A DNA stretch of 64,000 bases from Simmondsia chinensis (taxonomy: Eukaryota; Streptophyta; Magnoliopsida; Caryophyllales; Simmondsiaceae): NCBI GenBank assembly GCA_018398585.1, contig JAGTTD010000002.1, forward strand, positions 28,202,186 to 28,266,185, read 5' to 3'. The position numbers and the translations under genes were made by a program. Shown in pieces: positions 11,915 through 23,064 of this stretch (position 1 is the first letter of the stretch; each line of letters starts with the position of its first letter). The notes beneath the pieces are model-generated. The model had not been told where the DNA came from. It did not search any database and saw only the letters and a list, made by a program, of their open reading frames with translations.

Positions 11915-13323
11915 TCGAAACCGCCCTTGACCTCATGGATGAAAAGTCAGAAATTCCTTCTGTAGGTCGAACAAATATTCCCATTAAGCGCCCTCTTCTC
12001 CTTGTCCTTCCATTTAATGAGAACTTGTGGTGTGGCTTCATGTCCCCATTTGACCAATTGACGTTTCAAAATCTTCTCAGGTTGTCAAGGCTGGGTCGGA
12101 TCCACTATGTGAGGCAACTAGATGAACCGAGTGGGTAGGGTCCATGGTGCTTTTTGAGGAGGGACATACGTCATACATTATGGATCTTGAAGTGGAATGG
12201 AAGTTGCAACTCGTATGCTACCTTACCAAATTTATCTACAATCTGAAATGGCTCGTAAAATTTCGGAGCGAGCTTCTGACTTCCCCGTTGAGCTAACATG
12301 TGTTGCTTATAAGAGTGAGGCTTCAAGGTTACCATTCACCAATTTCCAAACTTCTGTCACTCCTCTTCTTATTTGCTTGTTGCTCCATACCGAGTCGGGC
12401 CTGATTCAGATGAAACTCGAGCCAATCAATCATCTCTTCTCGCGCCCTTAGAAGCCTATCGAGAGTCTCCACCTTGCTTTCACCAGGAAGATACGGCATG
12501 CGGATAGAAGAAGGTTGCCCAGTGGAGGAGTGCCATGTGGTGTTGTACCACCACTCCGCTAAGGGTAACCATCGAGACCAATTATTAGGCGAGTGGCCAA
12601 TCATACATCGCAAGTACGTTTTGAGACAACGGTTGACTACCTCAGTTTGACCATCGGTTTGAAGATGACATACCAACAATAAGAGCAACTCCACTTCTTG
12701 TATTGAAAACAACCCTTGCCAAACCCGCTCACAAAAATCGGATTGCAATCACTGACTATTTAATGAGGCATGCCATGAAGCTTAAAAAGATTGTCGAGAT
12801 AAGCTTGCGCCACTATTAAGGCAAAGTAGGGATGTGTCAAGGCGACAAAGTGAGCGTACTTACTTAATCAATCTACCACAACCAAAATAACTTCTTTTCC
12901 ATAAGAATTCGGTAGCTTGTCGATGAAATCAAGAGAGACGTCAATTCATACTGTTTCTAGAACCGATAGGGGCTGGAGAGACCCCGGGTAGGCGGAAGCA
13001 TTGTATTTGTATACTTGACACGTCGGGCATTGGAGTATCAATTGTCGAACGTCTTTGTTCAAAACTTTCCAATGAAGAACTGATATCACTCTCTACAATG
13101 TAGAATCTCGACCTAAATGTCCACCCATTGGCAATGAGTGCAACTATGATAAAATTGAATTTCGCAGTTCCAGGTCAGCTGCAACTACCGGTTTCCCCTT
13201 CTTGCGCAGTTGCCCAATACACCATTCGTACTTTGAAAAACCTTTGTTTGAGCCCCCTAACTCTGTAATGAAGTGCTGAAGTCGAGGGTCTTGCTGCCAC
13301 CCGATTTGTATGAGCATAACCAA
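11915..13323 (-). pseudogene. Chromovirus integrase and chromodomain, decayed
   Basis: On the minus strand a translated stretch from about 13310 begins with the linker after RNase H. Text typical of the integrase zinc-binding and core regions follows ('GGHLGRDSTL', 'QCPTCQVYK', 'PHTDGQTEVVNR'-type). The best open piece is 12329-12748 (139 aa), containing QTDGQTEVVNRCLKTYLRC and EWWYNTTWHSSTG. After the integrase C-terminus (about 12320-12190) comes a chromodomain core, QVLIKWKDKEKRA, at about 12035-11995, which in this family targets integration to modified histones. There are several stops and at least one frameshift, so it is inactive. The 5' part of this pol lies beyond the inserted block 13324-15250. 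Confidence 0.85.
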
Positions 13324-15250
13324 TAGTTGGGACGGATTTCTAAAATTTCCCTAATTAATTAGATTAATGTAGCGAAACAGTTTAATTTCCTAATTTTAAA
13401 TGTACAGACTTAAAATTCCTAATTTTAAATTTGTAGGCCTCTACTCTAAAAACATTCATAAGAATAACATGAATATTAACTAGCATTATAAAATATTATA
13501 AATAAATAGAGAAGTGAACATCTAAAAGAAAAGGGGAAAGAAGTATACCTAAAATTGCTCCAATAAAGAAAACTGAAGAAAATCGAAACCCGGAGACTTT
13601 CTACGCAATCACCTCAAAAACCCCGAGTGTGGGCTCTAAAAAATATAAAACCAGGAGAAAACTTTTCAACAGAAAATTTCTCTCTTTTAGATCTCGGAAA
13701 GTCAACACTTTGAAGAAACCTTTAAAATTTTTTTAATTCTTAATTGGATGCTAAACCTTAATTCCAGGACCCCTATTAATGATAGGCCATTGGAGAGAAA
13801 AATCATGAAAAAGTTGATGTGGGATGCATTTAAAATAACCAAAACGACCTCGGGACCCGTGTCCTTTGACGCGTCAGAGCTGCCAAGTGGCAGCAGGGGA
13901 TTGGTCTGCGCTTGTTGGCGCTGGCCCCACTTTGAGGCTGCTGCAAGCTCCTATTCGTACACGTCCGAAGGCGCAGATCACCCCAGTGGTACGCCTAGCG
14001 CGCGACGCAGTCAGTTTCGCGTGATGCGAATCGCGACCTGATTCCTTTTTTTTGGTTTTGTTTCCCACATGTCAAAGTTCAACTTATGAATTTTAATGTT
14101 TTAAAAAATTATTTTATTTTATAATTTTAATTCTTATTCTTCTAATGAATAATGTTTAGCAAATTTAAATTTACTTATCTTATGAATTCTATAATATATT
14201 TCTAATAGCATTTAAAATAGAGGCTTGCGCATGGACCTAAGAGACAATTTAAATCTAGCTCCAAATGTGTTAAATTAATTACCATCTTATGATAAAATTT
14301 ACTTATCATTTAATGGGATTTAATTCTACTAAATAAATCCCACTGCACTCAGATTTAAATTATTTATTTAATAATTCCTAAATTGACTATATTGACCCAA
14401 AAAATACCCTCTGTGAGATATCCATGATGAAAAATAATTATAACTACTACCACTATTTTTCTCATAGCTTTTCCATTAGTTATCGAGTCGCCCTTTTCAA
14501 AATAATTCATTTATACTTGAACAAATAATATAAATTTCAAACGTCAAACACTTGGAACACTTTGGCCAAAGTTTCTTAATTAATTCAAACACTTGCGAAT
14601 CAACTAAGGAGACACCTGTATTTCATAAGAGACCATAGATTCCATATTAAATATCGGATTCCTGTCACACTTCATGCCGTTACCCGATACACATGGGACT
14701 TCAGCCATTTATTGAGACCTTACTTATAGTACACCAAGATAACTAACATTCTATGCCTAGGTCCAGAATACTCTCAGGATTTAGAGTCATCGCTCAAACA
14801 GTACGTCATTAATCATAATTTCCAATAGTAGCCTAGAGCCATGTAACTCACATGGTCCAGCTTAGTGTATTAATCTTATTGCAGACACCAATATAACACT
14901 TTTGGATTACCATCCACATGACCAAGACGGGTCATCTAAAGTGTCACATTATAGCCTTAGTAAATAAGTCATCCAAACTTATCATTAACTGCGAGTTTTT
15001 CAAATACCATTGCATTGCATTTGTTCCAAGTCTATCTGTGGCTTAATATCATAATCCACTTAGAACAAACATGTAAATGTAAACTAAGGAATACGTCCAT
15101 CTCATGGATGTTACTTAAAAGAAAATCACATGTAATATATATGCTCACTTACACAAATTTAACGAGAAAACGACTGAAACTCAAATTTCATTTTATAACA
15201 AAGTAATAATTATATGATAAATTTGGATTTTCATGATACTGTTCCTAATG
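13324..15250. repeat. LTR-like block inserted between RNase H and integrase
   Basis: The block interrupts a pol reading path that is continuous on both sides. It resembles 16896-18506 in the same orientation: both contain a 'GAGTGTGGGCTC' segment near the left and a 'TTTAATTCTACTAAATA' segment in the middle. Its ends read TAGTTGGGACGG and ...GTTCCTAATGA, compatible with worn TG...CA LTR ends. No pol lies inside. A solo LTR of a long-LTR family is the likeliest reading. The GC-rich open frame at 13748-14041 is composition, not a recognised protein. Confidence 0.55.
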
Positions 15251-16895
15251 ATAAGTTCTATTCTAGCATCAATGGCATCTGACTACAAATTTCTGTAGCG
15301 GTCATGTAGGAAAGTGCTTGTGCTTCAGATTTTTCAATTCCCTTCTTATAATGTATCTCATACGATAAGCCGATGAGTTTCAAAAGCCAAAACCCTTGAA
15401 ACGGGGCTGTTAATTTTTGTACGAGAAGGCATTTGAGGCTCTTTTGACCCGTTTTAATAATAAATTGTTTACATGCAAATATTGAGCCCACAAACGAATG
15501 GCGTGGACCAAGGATAGAAGCTTCTTTTCATAAACAAAAGTTGTAGATGTCGAGGGCCCAAAGCGTTACTTATATAAGCAGGATGACCTTCATGTCGTAC
15601 GATGGCTCCCAAACCACGAATAACCCACAAAGGTCAAAGCAAAATTCAGAAGTCGTAGTGCTAGAGCTTCACATAAATCATTCTTCAACAATTCAAATGC
15701 AACCTGGGCTTGCCGCGACCCCTGGAACCCATCCTTTTTTAATAATGGCAGCGGCTTTACGATGCTCCCATAACCATGAATAAACCTCCGATGGTAACTA
15801 GTTAGTCCCAAAAACCCACGCAAATGTCAAATGTTGTGCGGTGTTAGCCATTGTTTCACTGCGTCTATCTTCTTGAGATTGGTCTCAACACTCCTTTAGG
15901 AAATGTAATGTCCCAAATACTCTATGTAGCCTATTGCAAGCGAGCATTTGCTTACTTTCACATACAAGGTGTGTTGTCTCAGTAGCTGCAATGTCAAGTG
16001 TAGATGAATTAAATGTTCCTCTAACCCTTTACTAAATCAAGATACCGTAAAAAAAAAAGAGTATAAATTTCCTCAAATATTCTGCAAAAATTGAGTTCAT
16101 CATAGATTGAAATTTCGAGGGAGCATTGGTAAGCCCAAAGGCCACCAACAAATACTCATATTAACCGACATGTGTTTGAAAAGCGGTCTTCTAGGCATCT
16201 TCCTCATGCATTCTTACTTGGTAGTACCCGGATCTCAAATCTATCTTGGAGTAATAGCTTGCACCCCCGAGCTCATCAAAAAAATCTTCTATAATAGGAA
16301 TTAGGAATTTATCCTTTTTTTCGATAATTAGCGACCAGGTCGCAAAACAATTCAGGCGCTCGAGCTAGCGAGCCCTTATAAAACCCGTTAGATAACCGGG
16401 CACAGAGAAAACAAAACATGATCAAACAGAACTATAAATAACAACCGGCAAAACAGGACGAACCTAACTGACCACTATGACTAATTCGGATCTCAGGGCA
16501 ATTGAAACAGGATAAAAGGCAGGCAGGTTACCCTTATGGCTTTCACTGTAGGCGGGTTGAAGGCATCGAAGTTCAGACCTAGCCTCTTTTCCATCTCAAT
16601 TACTCACTCAGCCTGAAAGATCTTCTCGGCCTCATGAACGCTACCAATCCGCTTCGCTAACACAATTCGGAATGTTCAGTTCTCAATAGTTGTCACACAT
16701 TCGGAATGTTCCATCCCTCTTCACCAACACAACCAGTGAAGCGAATGGGCTATTACTATTGCGTATAAAGCCCTTCTTGAGCAAATCACTGACCAAGGCT
16801 TCAATTATGTTTTTCTGAAATGCCGGATATCGATAGAGCCGATGATTTATCATATTCGTTCCCAACTTGAGAGGTATACGATGATTGAATTGAGG
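15251..16895 (-). pseudogene. Chromovirus reverse transcriptase and RNase H, decayed
   Basis: The minus-strand path enters at about 16890 with 'HRIPLKLGTN' and 'RYPAFQKN', the start of Ty3/Gypsy reverse transcriptase, and reaches 'DGTFRMCDNY' near 16685. It resumes at about 16315 with '[14 protein letters not shown]', '[14 protein letters not shown]' and 'FGLTNAPSKFQSMMN' (15900-16315). The connection region (15590-15823) contains 'RGFLGLTSYHRRF', and the RNase H end (15258-15491) contains 'TGQKSLKCLLVQKL' and 'YEIHYKKG'. Stops and shifts are frequent. The 16316-16690 insertion replaces part of the fingers region. The gene is inactive. Confidence 0.88.
16316..16690. other. Foreign insertion inside reverse transcriptase
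   Basis: The reverse transcriptase path breaks at both ends of this stretch. The left end, TTTTTTTCGATAATTAGCGAC, resembles TTTTTTTGATAATTAGCGAC at about 20339-20359 in the foldback right arm, so the insert may be related to that element. ATTCGGAATGTTC occurs twice near the right end (about 16668 and 16700). I do not recognise its family. Confidence 0.5.
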
Positions 16896-18506
16896 TCGGT
16901 GTAAAAAAAAAATTAAATGTCAAACACTTAATTTAAACATACATGAAGCGCAAATCCAAACTCCGATTTGTAGATTTGAAATTAGAAGAAGAAAACTTCT
17001 TGACACCTCAAAGTCTTTTTCGCAATGACCTCTATTAGCACCGGAGTGTGGGCTCCCAAAATATTTAATTTAGAATAAAATTTTTCCTTTTAATCCCCGA
17101 AAACAATTTTTTAGAAAAATTATGCGAAACATTAATTTATAAAACTCCTAAAACAATTTTAGGATTTTCGTCATGGAAGAAAACTACGTTCCAAAACCTA
17201 AAAACTTATTTCTTCATGATAAATACGTATATTTTTTGTATATCCTTTTCGCAACTTATGCTTGTGTGTGTGTGTATATATATATATAAAACAAAAGACA
17301 ATACTATGGTGATGATGTCAGCAAAACAAGTTTGTGCAAGACAAGGTTTTGGTTTTATAATCTTCACCTGTTTCTGTTTTCATTTAAAACATGATATTTA
17401 TTATATTATATATTTATCTTATTATTATTTGTTTAGCATAAAAATTTATTTATCTCATAAATAAATAACTCATCCCATATTTTAAATAGTTTTTAAACAG
17501 GGCTTAAGTTGAGACTTACGAAGGGACTTCATGGACAATCTAACTGTATCTCCAAATGGGTCAAATTTGATTATCATCTCATAATAACAATTGATTACCA
17601 TTTAATAAAACTTAATTCTACTAAATACGTTTTACTGCATATTAGAATTAAATATATTCACTCAAGAATTTACCAAATAATTTTATTGTGACAATTAACC
17701 CCTCTATTAGATATCCGTGAGCAAAAACACCTTTAATTACTATCGTTACTTTTTTTACATCTATTGTTGTAGTTCCCGACTCGCTCTTCTCAAACAATTC
17801 ATAATATAGAAATAATTTCCATATTAATTCCAAATGTCAAACATATAGAACACTCTGGCCAAAAATTCTAGAATTTGTTTATATATTTACGAATTAACTG
17901 AGGGGATATCTTACATTGTAGATCCCTAGCAAAATATCCGACACTTTGTGCAATTGCCCAGCAATGTAAGATCCTGGTTATTCACTTTTAACCCCATCAT
18001 TTTAGGCATCAAAGCAATTAACATTCCATACACGAGTTTGAACTATTTTCCGGATTTAGAGTTATCGTCTTACAGAATTAACTATTTCTGATAGCAGTTT
18101 AAAAAAACAACTAATTCTAGTGGTCATGCTTAGTGTTCAAATCTTATTGAAAACACCAACATAATACTCTTGGATTCCTATCCACATGATCAAGACAAGT
18201 CATCAAAAGTATTATATCATAGTCTTATCAAACAAGTTGTCCAAACTTATCACTGACTACAAATATACTTTAACAACATGTCACTAGTTTGATCTAAGTC
18301 TTTTCGTGGTTCAATCTTATTGAGCACTTCAACCAAATTTGACACGCCATCTTGGACAACGTCCATCTCTTGGAACGTTTTTGAAAAACAATCACATGTA
18401 TGTTTAACTTGTAAAACATAATCAAACAATAAATAAATAAAATAATTTTATTTATTTAATATTTAAAATTAACTAATTGGATTTTTCTAGGACACGTATT
18501 CCAACA
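16896..18506. repeat. Second LTR-like block, between reverse transcriptase and gag
   Basis: This block is similar in sequence and orientation to 13324-15250 and ends TATTCCAACA, as expected for an LTR end. It stands where the chromovirus zinc knuckle, protease and start of reverse transcriptase should be, so a deletion accompanied or followed its arrival. No coding domain is visible. A TA microsatellite lies near 17274-17288. Confidence 0.5.
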
Positions 18507-18556
18507 CGTAGCATGACGTATACTTGTGGGACATGAAGTTTGGACCACGGCTTAGA

Positions 18557-18954
18557 TAGGGGTGTAAATGAGCCGGGCCGGGTGCCGGCTCATAATAAAG
18601 CTCGAAAAGCTCGGCTCATTTTAAGCTCGAGTCAAGCCGAGCCGGCTCGTTTAGCTTATCAAGCCGAGCTTGAGCCTAGTGAAGCTCGAGCTCATAGGCT
18701 CGCGAGCCTAAACGAGCCTAGGCAAGCCTTTTTCATTATAGTATATTTGCTTAAATATTGCTCAATGAAGCCATATTGAAGCCTAAATGAGCATAGCCCG
18801 AGCTTAAACGAGTCCAAACGAGCCTATATTGAGCTTAAATGAGTTGGAATATTGCAAGTTTAATGCGAAGCTTGCCAAGCTTAGATCGAGGCGAGCCGAG
18901 CCTCAAGCCTGACAGGCTCGGGCTTGGCTCGACTCATCTCAAATACTCCCCCTA
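18557..18954. mobile_element. hAT-like non-autonomous element, GAGCCGAGC-rich
   Basis: The ends are TAGGGGTGTAAATGAGCC and, reversed, TAGGGGGAGTATTTGAG, an imperfect inverted repeat. The flanking 8-mers are GGCTTAGA (18549-18556) and AGCCTAGA (18955-18962), six of eight identical, as expected for an old hAT target duplication. The interior repeats short AGCTCG/GAGCC units on both strands. No transposase is present. Confidence 0.7.
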
Positions 18955-18962
18955 AGCCTAGA

Positions 18963-19620
18963 TGTTCACTCCTAAACCGGTTAAAAAACAACTTACCAAG
19001 TAAGACTCTTAACATATTGATTCTAGCAGCCATAGCATCGAATTCATGCAAATAATCTTTCGCTGACCCATTCTGCTTCAATTTAACCAACTCTGACATC
19101 AGATCTTCATAAGCATCCATAAATCATGCCTTCAATGACTCGACATAATCTCCCCATCTGACATATTCAACATTAGGATGTTTATGTACGAATGCTAAGT
19201 GCCACTGCAATGCATCTCCCCGCATATGGATAGAAGCAAGTTTAACTTTAACTAGCTCACTAGTGTTATTAATCAAGAAGAACTACTCACACTGATATAA
19301 TCAGAGCAACACATCATCACCATAAATGAGGTGGTGTCTCGCTGGCGTGGCTGGTCCGCCTGCCCGATCACCAACGGCCCGCTTTCCTCACCTCTATTAT
19401 TGGCACATTTCTGAAGCTTTATTCCCACAACCATATCCTTCAAGTCCCCCAATGATTGCTCGATACCAGTTCCTTGCTTTTTCAACGAAGATAAACAACC
19501 ATCTACCCATTCCTATTTCTGTTTCATTTCAACCAAACCTTGTTCCATCCGCTGAGGCTAGTGGTTCAACAATTCCTCAATGCACCTTATCTCCGTGATT
19601 GATCGAGTGTTGTCATCCAT
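18963..19620 (-). pseudogene. Chromovirus gag, decayed and truncated
   Basis: A start codon at 19620-19618 opens MDDNTRS shortly after the primer site. It leads into Gln/Lys-rich coiled-coil text (about 19485-19560). The conserved capsid portion at 18881-19120 reads 'YEDLMSELVKLKQNGS' and 'DYLHEFDAM', typical of plant Ty3/Gypsy gag. Stops separate the pieces, the last residues run into the hAT-like element, and the CCHC knuckle is missing. Confidence 0.8.
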
Positions 19621-19647
19621 AGTACCCACTCGGGCGAGGACCGGTGT

Positions 19648-19659
19648 GCTCTGATACCA
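19648..19659 (-). other. Primer binding site of chromovirus (initiator Met tRNA)
   Basis: On the minus strand TGGTATCAGAGC follows directly after the 5' LTR end at 19661. It fixes the orientation of the element. Confidence 0.9.
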
Positions 19660-19660
19660 T

Positions 19661-20152
19661 TGATAGCGTCAAAAGATCAAAAATACAAGATAATGAAATT
19701 GAGAAATTAGGAAGAGAGAGAATGAAAAAAATTTAGAGAGAGTCTTCATTCATAATAAAATCCATCTTCAACCAACCACATCATCAGATACTTAGGAATT
19801 GAGACATAATTGAAATACAATTGAAATTAAGTGTAAATGAAATGCAAATAAAGTATGTAAAATATAACTATTTATCAATCAGGTCCAAATGGATAGAGGC
19901 AAACCCCCAAGTGTGAGCCAAAATCGCAGCCCACTTCCCATACACACTAAGGCCCAAAGTGGCCCAATAACCCAAATTACTCCTAACCCAATTGCTCATC
20001 ACCCAACAGCCCCATTGCTTACAATTCAGCAACCCAATGACTCACACCCTCACTTCCACTATACTGATGGTCCATTACTCGTAGTCCAGCAAAACTAAAT
20101 TCCGGAAAAAGCAATATTGTAGCAGGATCTGTACATGTGCCTTTACTATCGA
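19661..20152 (-). repeat. Chromovirus 5' LTR
   Basis: The LTR begins TGATAGCGTC next to the primer site and matches 6980-7077 plus 11543-11907. Its outer end (about 20140-20152) lacks the clear CATACA seen in the other LTR, so roughly ten bases there are worn or lost. Confidence 0.85.
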
Positions 20153-20328
20153 ATAGGATTTTTACTCCTCGATTCCCACTATACTCTTGTTTCAATCCTC
20201 CTCAAGTTTCAGTTTTACCCGCCTCGGCATCTTCTATGTAATGTAAACGGAGAAATAGAATATGTTGAGGGTCGAACTGAAACTCGAGGAGGACCGAAAC
20301 CAGAGCGAAGAGGGAATTGAGACTAAAG
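20153..20328. repeat. Palindromic centre of foldback, right copy
   Basis: The stretch is a hairpin (CCTCCTCAAGTTTCAG around 20205 pairs with CTGAAACTCGAGGAGG around 20280). It matches 6814-6979 in direct orientation. The remainder of the right foldback arm continues from here. Confidence 0.65.
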
Positions 20329-20659
20329 ATCCTATAATTTGATTTTTTTTGATAATTAGCGACAAATTCGTAATATAAAACATATAACTTGTACAAATAA
20401 GATTTGGGTCAACCTGTATAAAAATTAGGATAAAAAAAAGTCAAAAACAAGACAACATCCCACTCCTAAAAAATAGGATTACAAGAGAATTATATAAAAA
20501 ATTATCGGGCACAAAATGACTACACCACCACTCAAGAGAAAATGAGATGTACCAAGATCAGGAGGGGGAATGAAACCAATATGCCAAAGTTAGGGATAAA
20601 GTTGGTAGAAAATTAGGCTGACCAATAATATTAAATAAATAGCCATCAAGTCATAATCA

Positions 20660-21165
20660 ATTATGCATTAACCTTTTTTATTTATTAAAAAGGTCCCTAA
20701 GTTTTGGTCGTATTAATAAAAAATCCTAAGTTTTTGTCGTTTTAACAAAAAAATCCATCTTCAACGCGATGACGTCATTTTCTGTCAATAGAGCTGAGGC
20801 GGCAACGGCGTTTTTATTAATGTTACAGTAAAATGAAAAAAATAAGTTTCAACAACCATTTTTATAAAACAAATTAAGTGAAAACATATAGTTTTCATAT
20901 AACACAATATCTTGAATTTTGTGCATAAAAAGTAATAATAAGAGTATTGAAGGGCATTTTTGTTATTATACAGTAACATTACTAAAAAAGCAATTGCCCC
21001 AACAACTCCATTAATGAAAAAATGATGTCATCATGCTGTAGAGGGGGCCTTTTTATCAATACAACAAAAACCGATAGGCCTTTTTATTAATTCAAAAAAG
21101 TTAGGATCTTTTTTATTATTTTCAAAAACGTCAGGTACCAAAATGTAAATAACCCTATTAAATAA
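20660..21165. mobile_element. Foldback MITE inside the right arm
   Basis: The left half (AAAAAGGTCCCTAAG...GATGACGTCATTTT) is an imperfect reverse complement of the right half (AAAATGATGTCATCATG...). The left foldback arm has nothing equivalent at this point, so the element arrived later. It has no coding capacity. The exact ends are uncertain by about 20 bp. Confidence 0.6.
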
Positions 21166-21329
21166 TTATATTTCATAAGTTAATAAATGTATATTATATA
21201 CGTAAATATATAAACTAAATATGTTTTATGTGTTAAGGATATTTAGAAGAGGAGAATTTAAAATCTTCAGGGTAGTACATGTAAATATGCAAACACAAGT
21301 TTTAAAGGATAAACACAGAGGCAATTTGG

Positions 21330-22917
21330 TGAGTTTTTTAACCAAGTAGAACAGTTTAAAATTTTTTTTTACCAAAATAGTACGGTTTCAAAAATATTTA
21401 TCAAAATAGCACAGTTTAGTGTAGCTTTATCAACATACACTGTTTAAAATGGCGTATGATCAGGGGAGTGAGAACATCCGCAGTTTGTAACGGCGTATGA
21501 CAAAAAAAAATAATTTAATGGGCGTACTCCGTTCATTAAATTTTTTTTGATGGAAGAACAACTAATTTTATTTTAAAAATTATTGCATTAAATCTATTTT
21601 GTATAAATAATTTAAAATCTTAATATTTTTAAAATTTTTTTAAGAAAGTATATTAATTTCATCATAACATTATATGTGTCATTTTTTTTATTGTCACTTC
21701 ATCTAACACATATTCTTTTTAGTGGTCATGTTATTTTTTTGGGTAATTGTCCTGGTCACTTATAAATAGTTGATACCTCTCCTGTTCCTTTTCTAAATAT
21801 ATTTTTCTCCTTAGTCGTTTTTGCAAAATATGTTACCTTTATTGTGTATAATATCATTTTTAAAAACTTTCACCATTTATGTTTTCATCTAAAAAGTAAT
21901 GCATAATTTTCATGTATATAATATTGGTTCAACAAAAATTTAACGAGTACCTAAATGATAAAATAACCTGTATATATTATCGTCAGTATTCACTATATTA
22001 AATATAGTAAATAGAAAGTAGCATACATTTTCAGTGCCCCAAGGACTCCCGCCTATGCAAGGTATGAGAGGGTGGATGTACACAGCCTTCACCCACCTAT
22101 GTGGGGTCTGGGAGTACTCGAAAATAGTCTCTCTTCAGGGTAACACCCTGAAAAGAGAAGGCTGCGGACATCCACCCCTCTAGACTCTGTGTAGGCGGGA
22201 GGCATTGGGGCACTGAGAAATGTATGTTGCTTTAAATTTACTATATTTAATATAGTGAACAATAACGATAATATATACAGATTATTTCATTATTTGGATA
22301 CTCGTTAAATTTTTGTTGAACTAATATTATATACATGAAAGTTATGCATTACTTTTTAGAAGAAAACATAAATGGTGAAAGTTTTCAAAAATGATATTAT
22401 ACATAGTAAGGGCAACCTACTTTGTAAAAACGACCAAGAAGAAAAATATATTTAGAAAAGGACCATAAGAGGTATCAACTATTTATAAGTAACCATGACA
22501 ATTACGTAAAAAATAACATGATAACCAAAAAGAGTATGTGATAAATGAAGTGACAATCAAAAAGATGACACATACAATATTGTAATGAAGTTAATATACT
22601 TTCTTAAAAAAATTATTTAAATTTTAAATGATTTATACAAAATAGTTTTAATGCAATAATTTTTTAAATACAAATTAGCAGTGCTTCCATTAAAATTTTT
22701 TTTTTTAATGGGCGTACTCCGTTTGTAACTGAGCCCATTAAATTTTTTTTTTATACGCCGTTACAAACAGCTTATGTTCTCACTCCTCTTATCATATGCC
22801 GTTTTAAATGGGGTATGTTGAGAAAGCTACAATAAACTATACTATTTTGATAAATATTTTTGAAATCATACTATTTCGATAAAATTTTATTTAAACTATG
22901 GTAGTTGGTAAAACCTC
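21330..22917. mobile_element. 1.6-kb near-perfect hairpin element
   Basis: The two halves, about 21330-22080 and 22140-22917, are reverse complements over nearly their whole length. Examples are GATAAAATAACCTGTATATA with its partner TATATACAGATTATTTCATT, and the ATGGGCGTACTCCGTT blocks near 21537 and 22709. It is flanked by the direct 8-bp repeat CAATTTGG (21322-21329 and 22918-22925). The ends read (T)GAGTTTTTTAACCA and, reversed, GAGGTTTTACCAA. No transposase is present. A Mutator-like origin is inferred from the long arms and the 8-9-bp duplication. Confidence 0.8.
22035..22215. repeat. RTE LINE 3'-tail pieces at the hairpin centre
   Basis: CAGTGCCCCAAGGACTCCCG, AGAGGGTGGATGTACACAG and CTCTCTTCAGGGTAACACC match the 3' end of the RTE elements at 55300, 59200 and 63357. 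They occur here in two opposed copies that form the centre of the foldback. Confidence 0.65.
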
Positions 22918-23064
22918 CAATTTGGTTCTATAAAAATTTTGAAATTCTGACAGCATTGGCGCTGTCAAATTATCCCCTGGCTTTGTGTGTGGGCGCGCGC
23001 ACATGTTTTTTCTATTTTTATTATATATTTATTTTTAATCAAAATTTTCTATATATAACTATGT

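Larger units (their letters stand above)
6980..20152 (-). mobile_element. Ty3/Gypsy chromovirus, minus strand, heavily nested
   Basis: On the minus strand the order is LTR (20152-19661), initiator-Met primer site, gag, [LTR-like block], reverse transcriptase, RNase H, [LTR-like block], integrase, chromodomain, polypurine tract, LTR (11907-6980, itself split). The chromodomain core after the integrase places it among chromoviruses. The zinc knuckle and protease are absent. Frameshifts and stops occur in every domain. The ends sit within duplicated copies of a host hairpin rather than a simple 5-bp duplication. Confidence 0.85.
6249..22976. mobile_element. Large foldback (Mutator-like?) element split by nested insertions
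   Basis: The left arm (about 6249-6890) and right arm (about 20230-21300 continuing at 22926-22976) are inverted copies of each other. Matching landmarks, left versus reverse complement of right, are: GCTGTCAGAATCTC against GCTGTCAGAATTTC, ATTCTCCTCTTCTAAATA in both, TTTAATATTATTGGTC in both, and CTTGTTTTCTCTCC against CTCATTTTCTCTTG. The ends read GGCAAATTTTGA and GGGGATAATTTGA. I see no transposase, so it is a non-autonomous foldback. The Mutator-like label is inferred from the long arms; no flanking 9-bp duplication was found. All other features in this interval are later insertions. Confidence 0.6.

Noticed and set aside
13748..14068. Overlapping GC-rich open frames on both strands
   Set aside because: They lie inside an LTR-like block and show no domain; both strands are open because of base composition.
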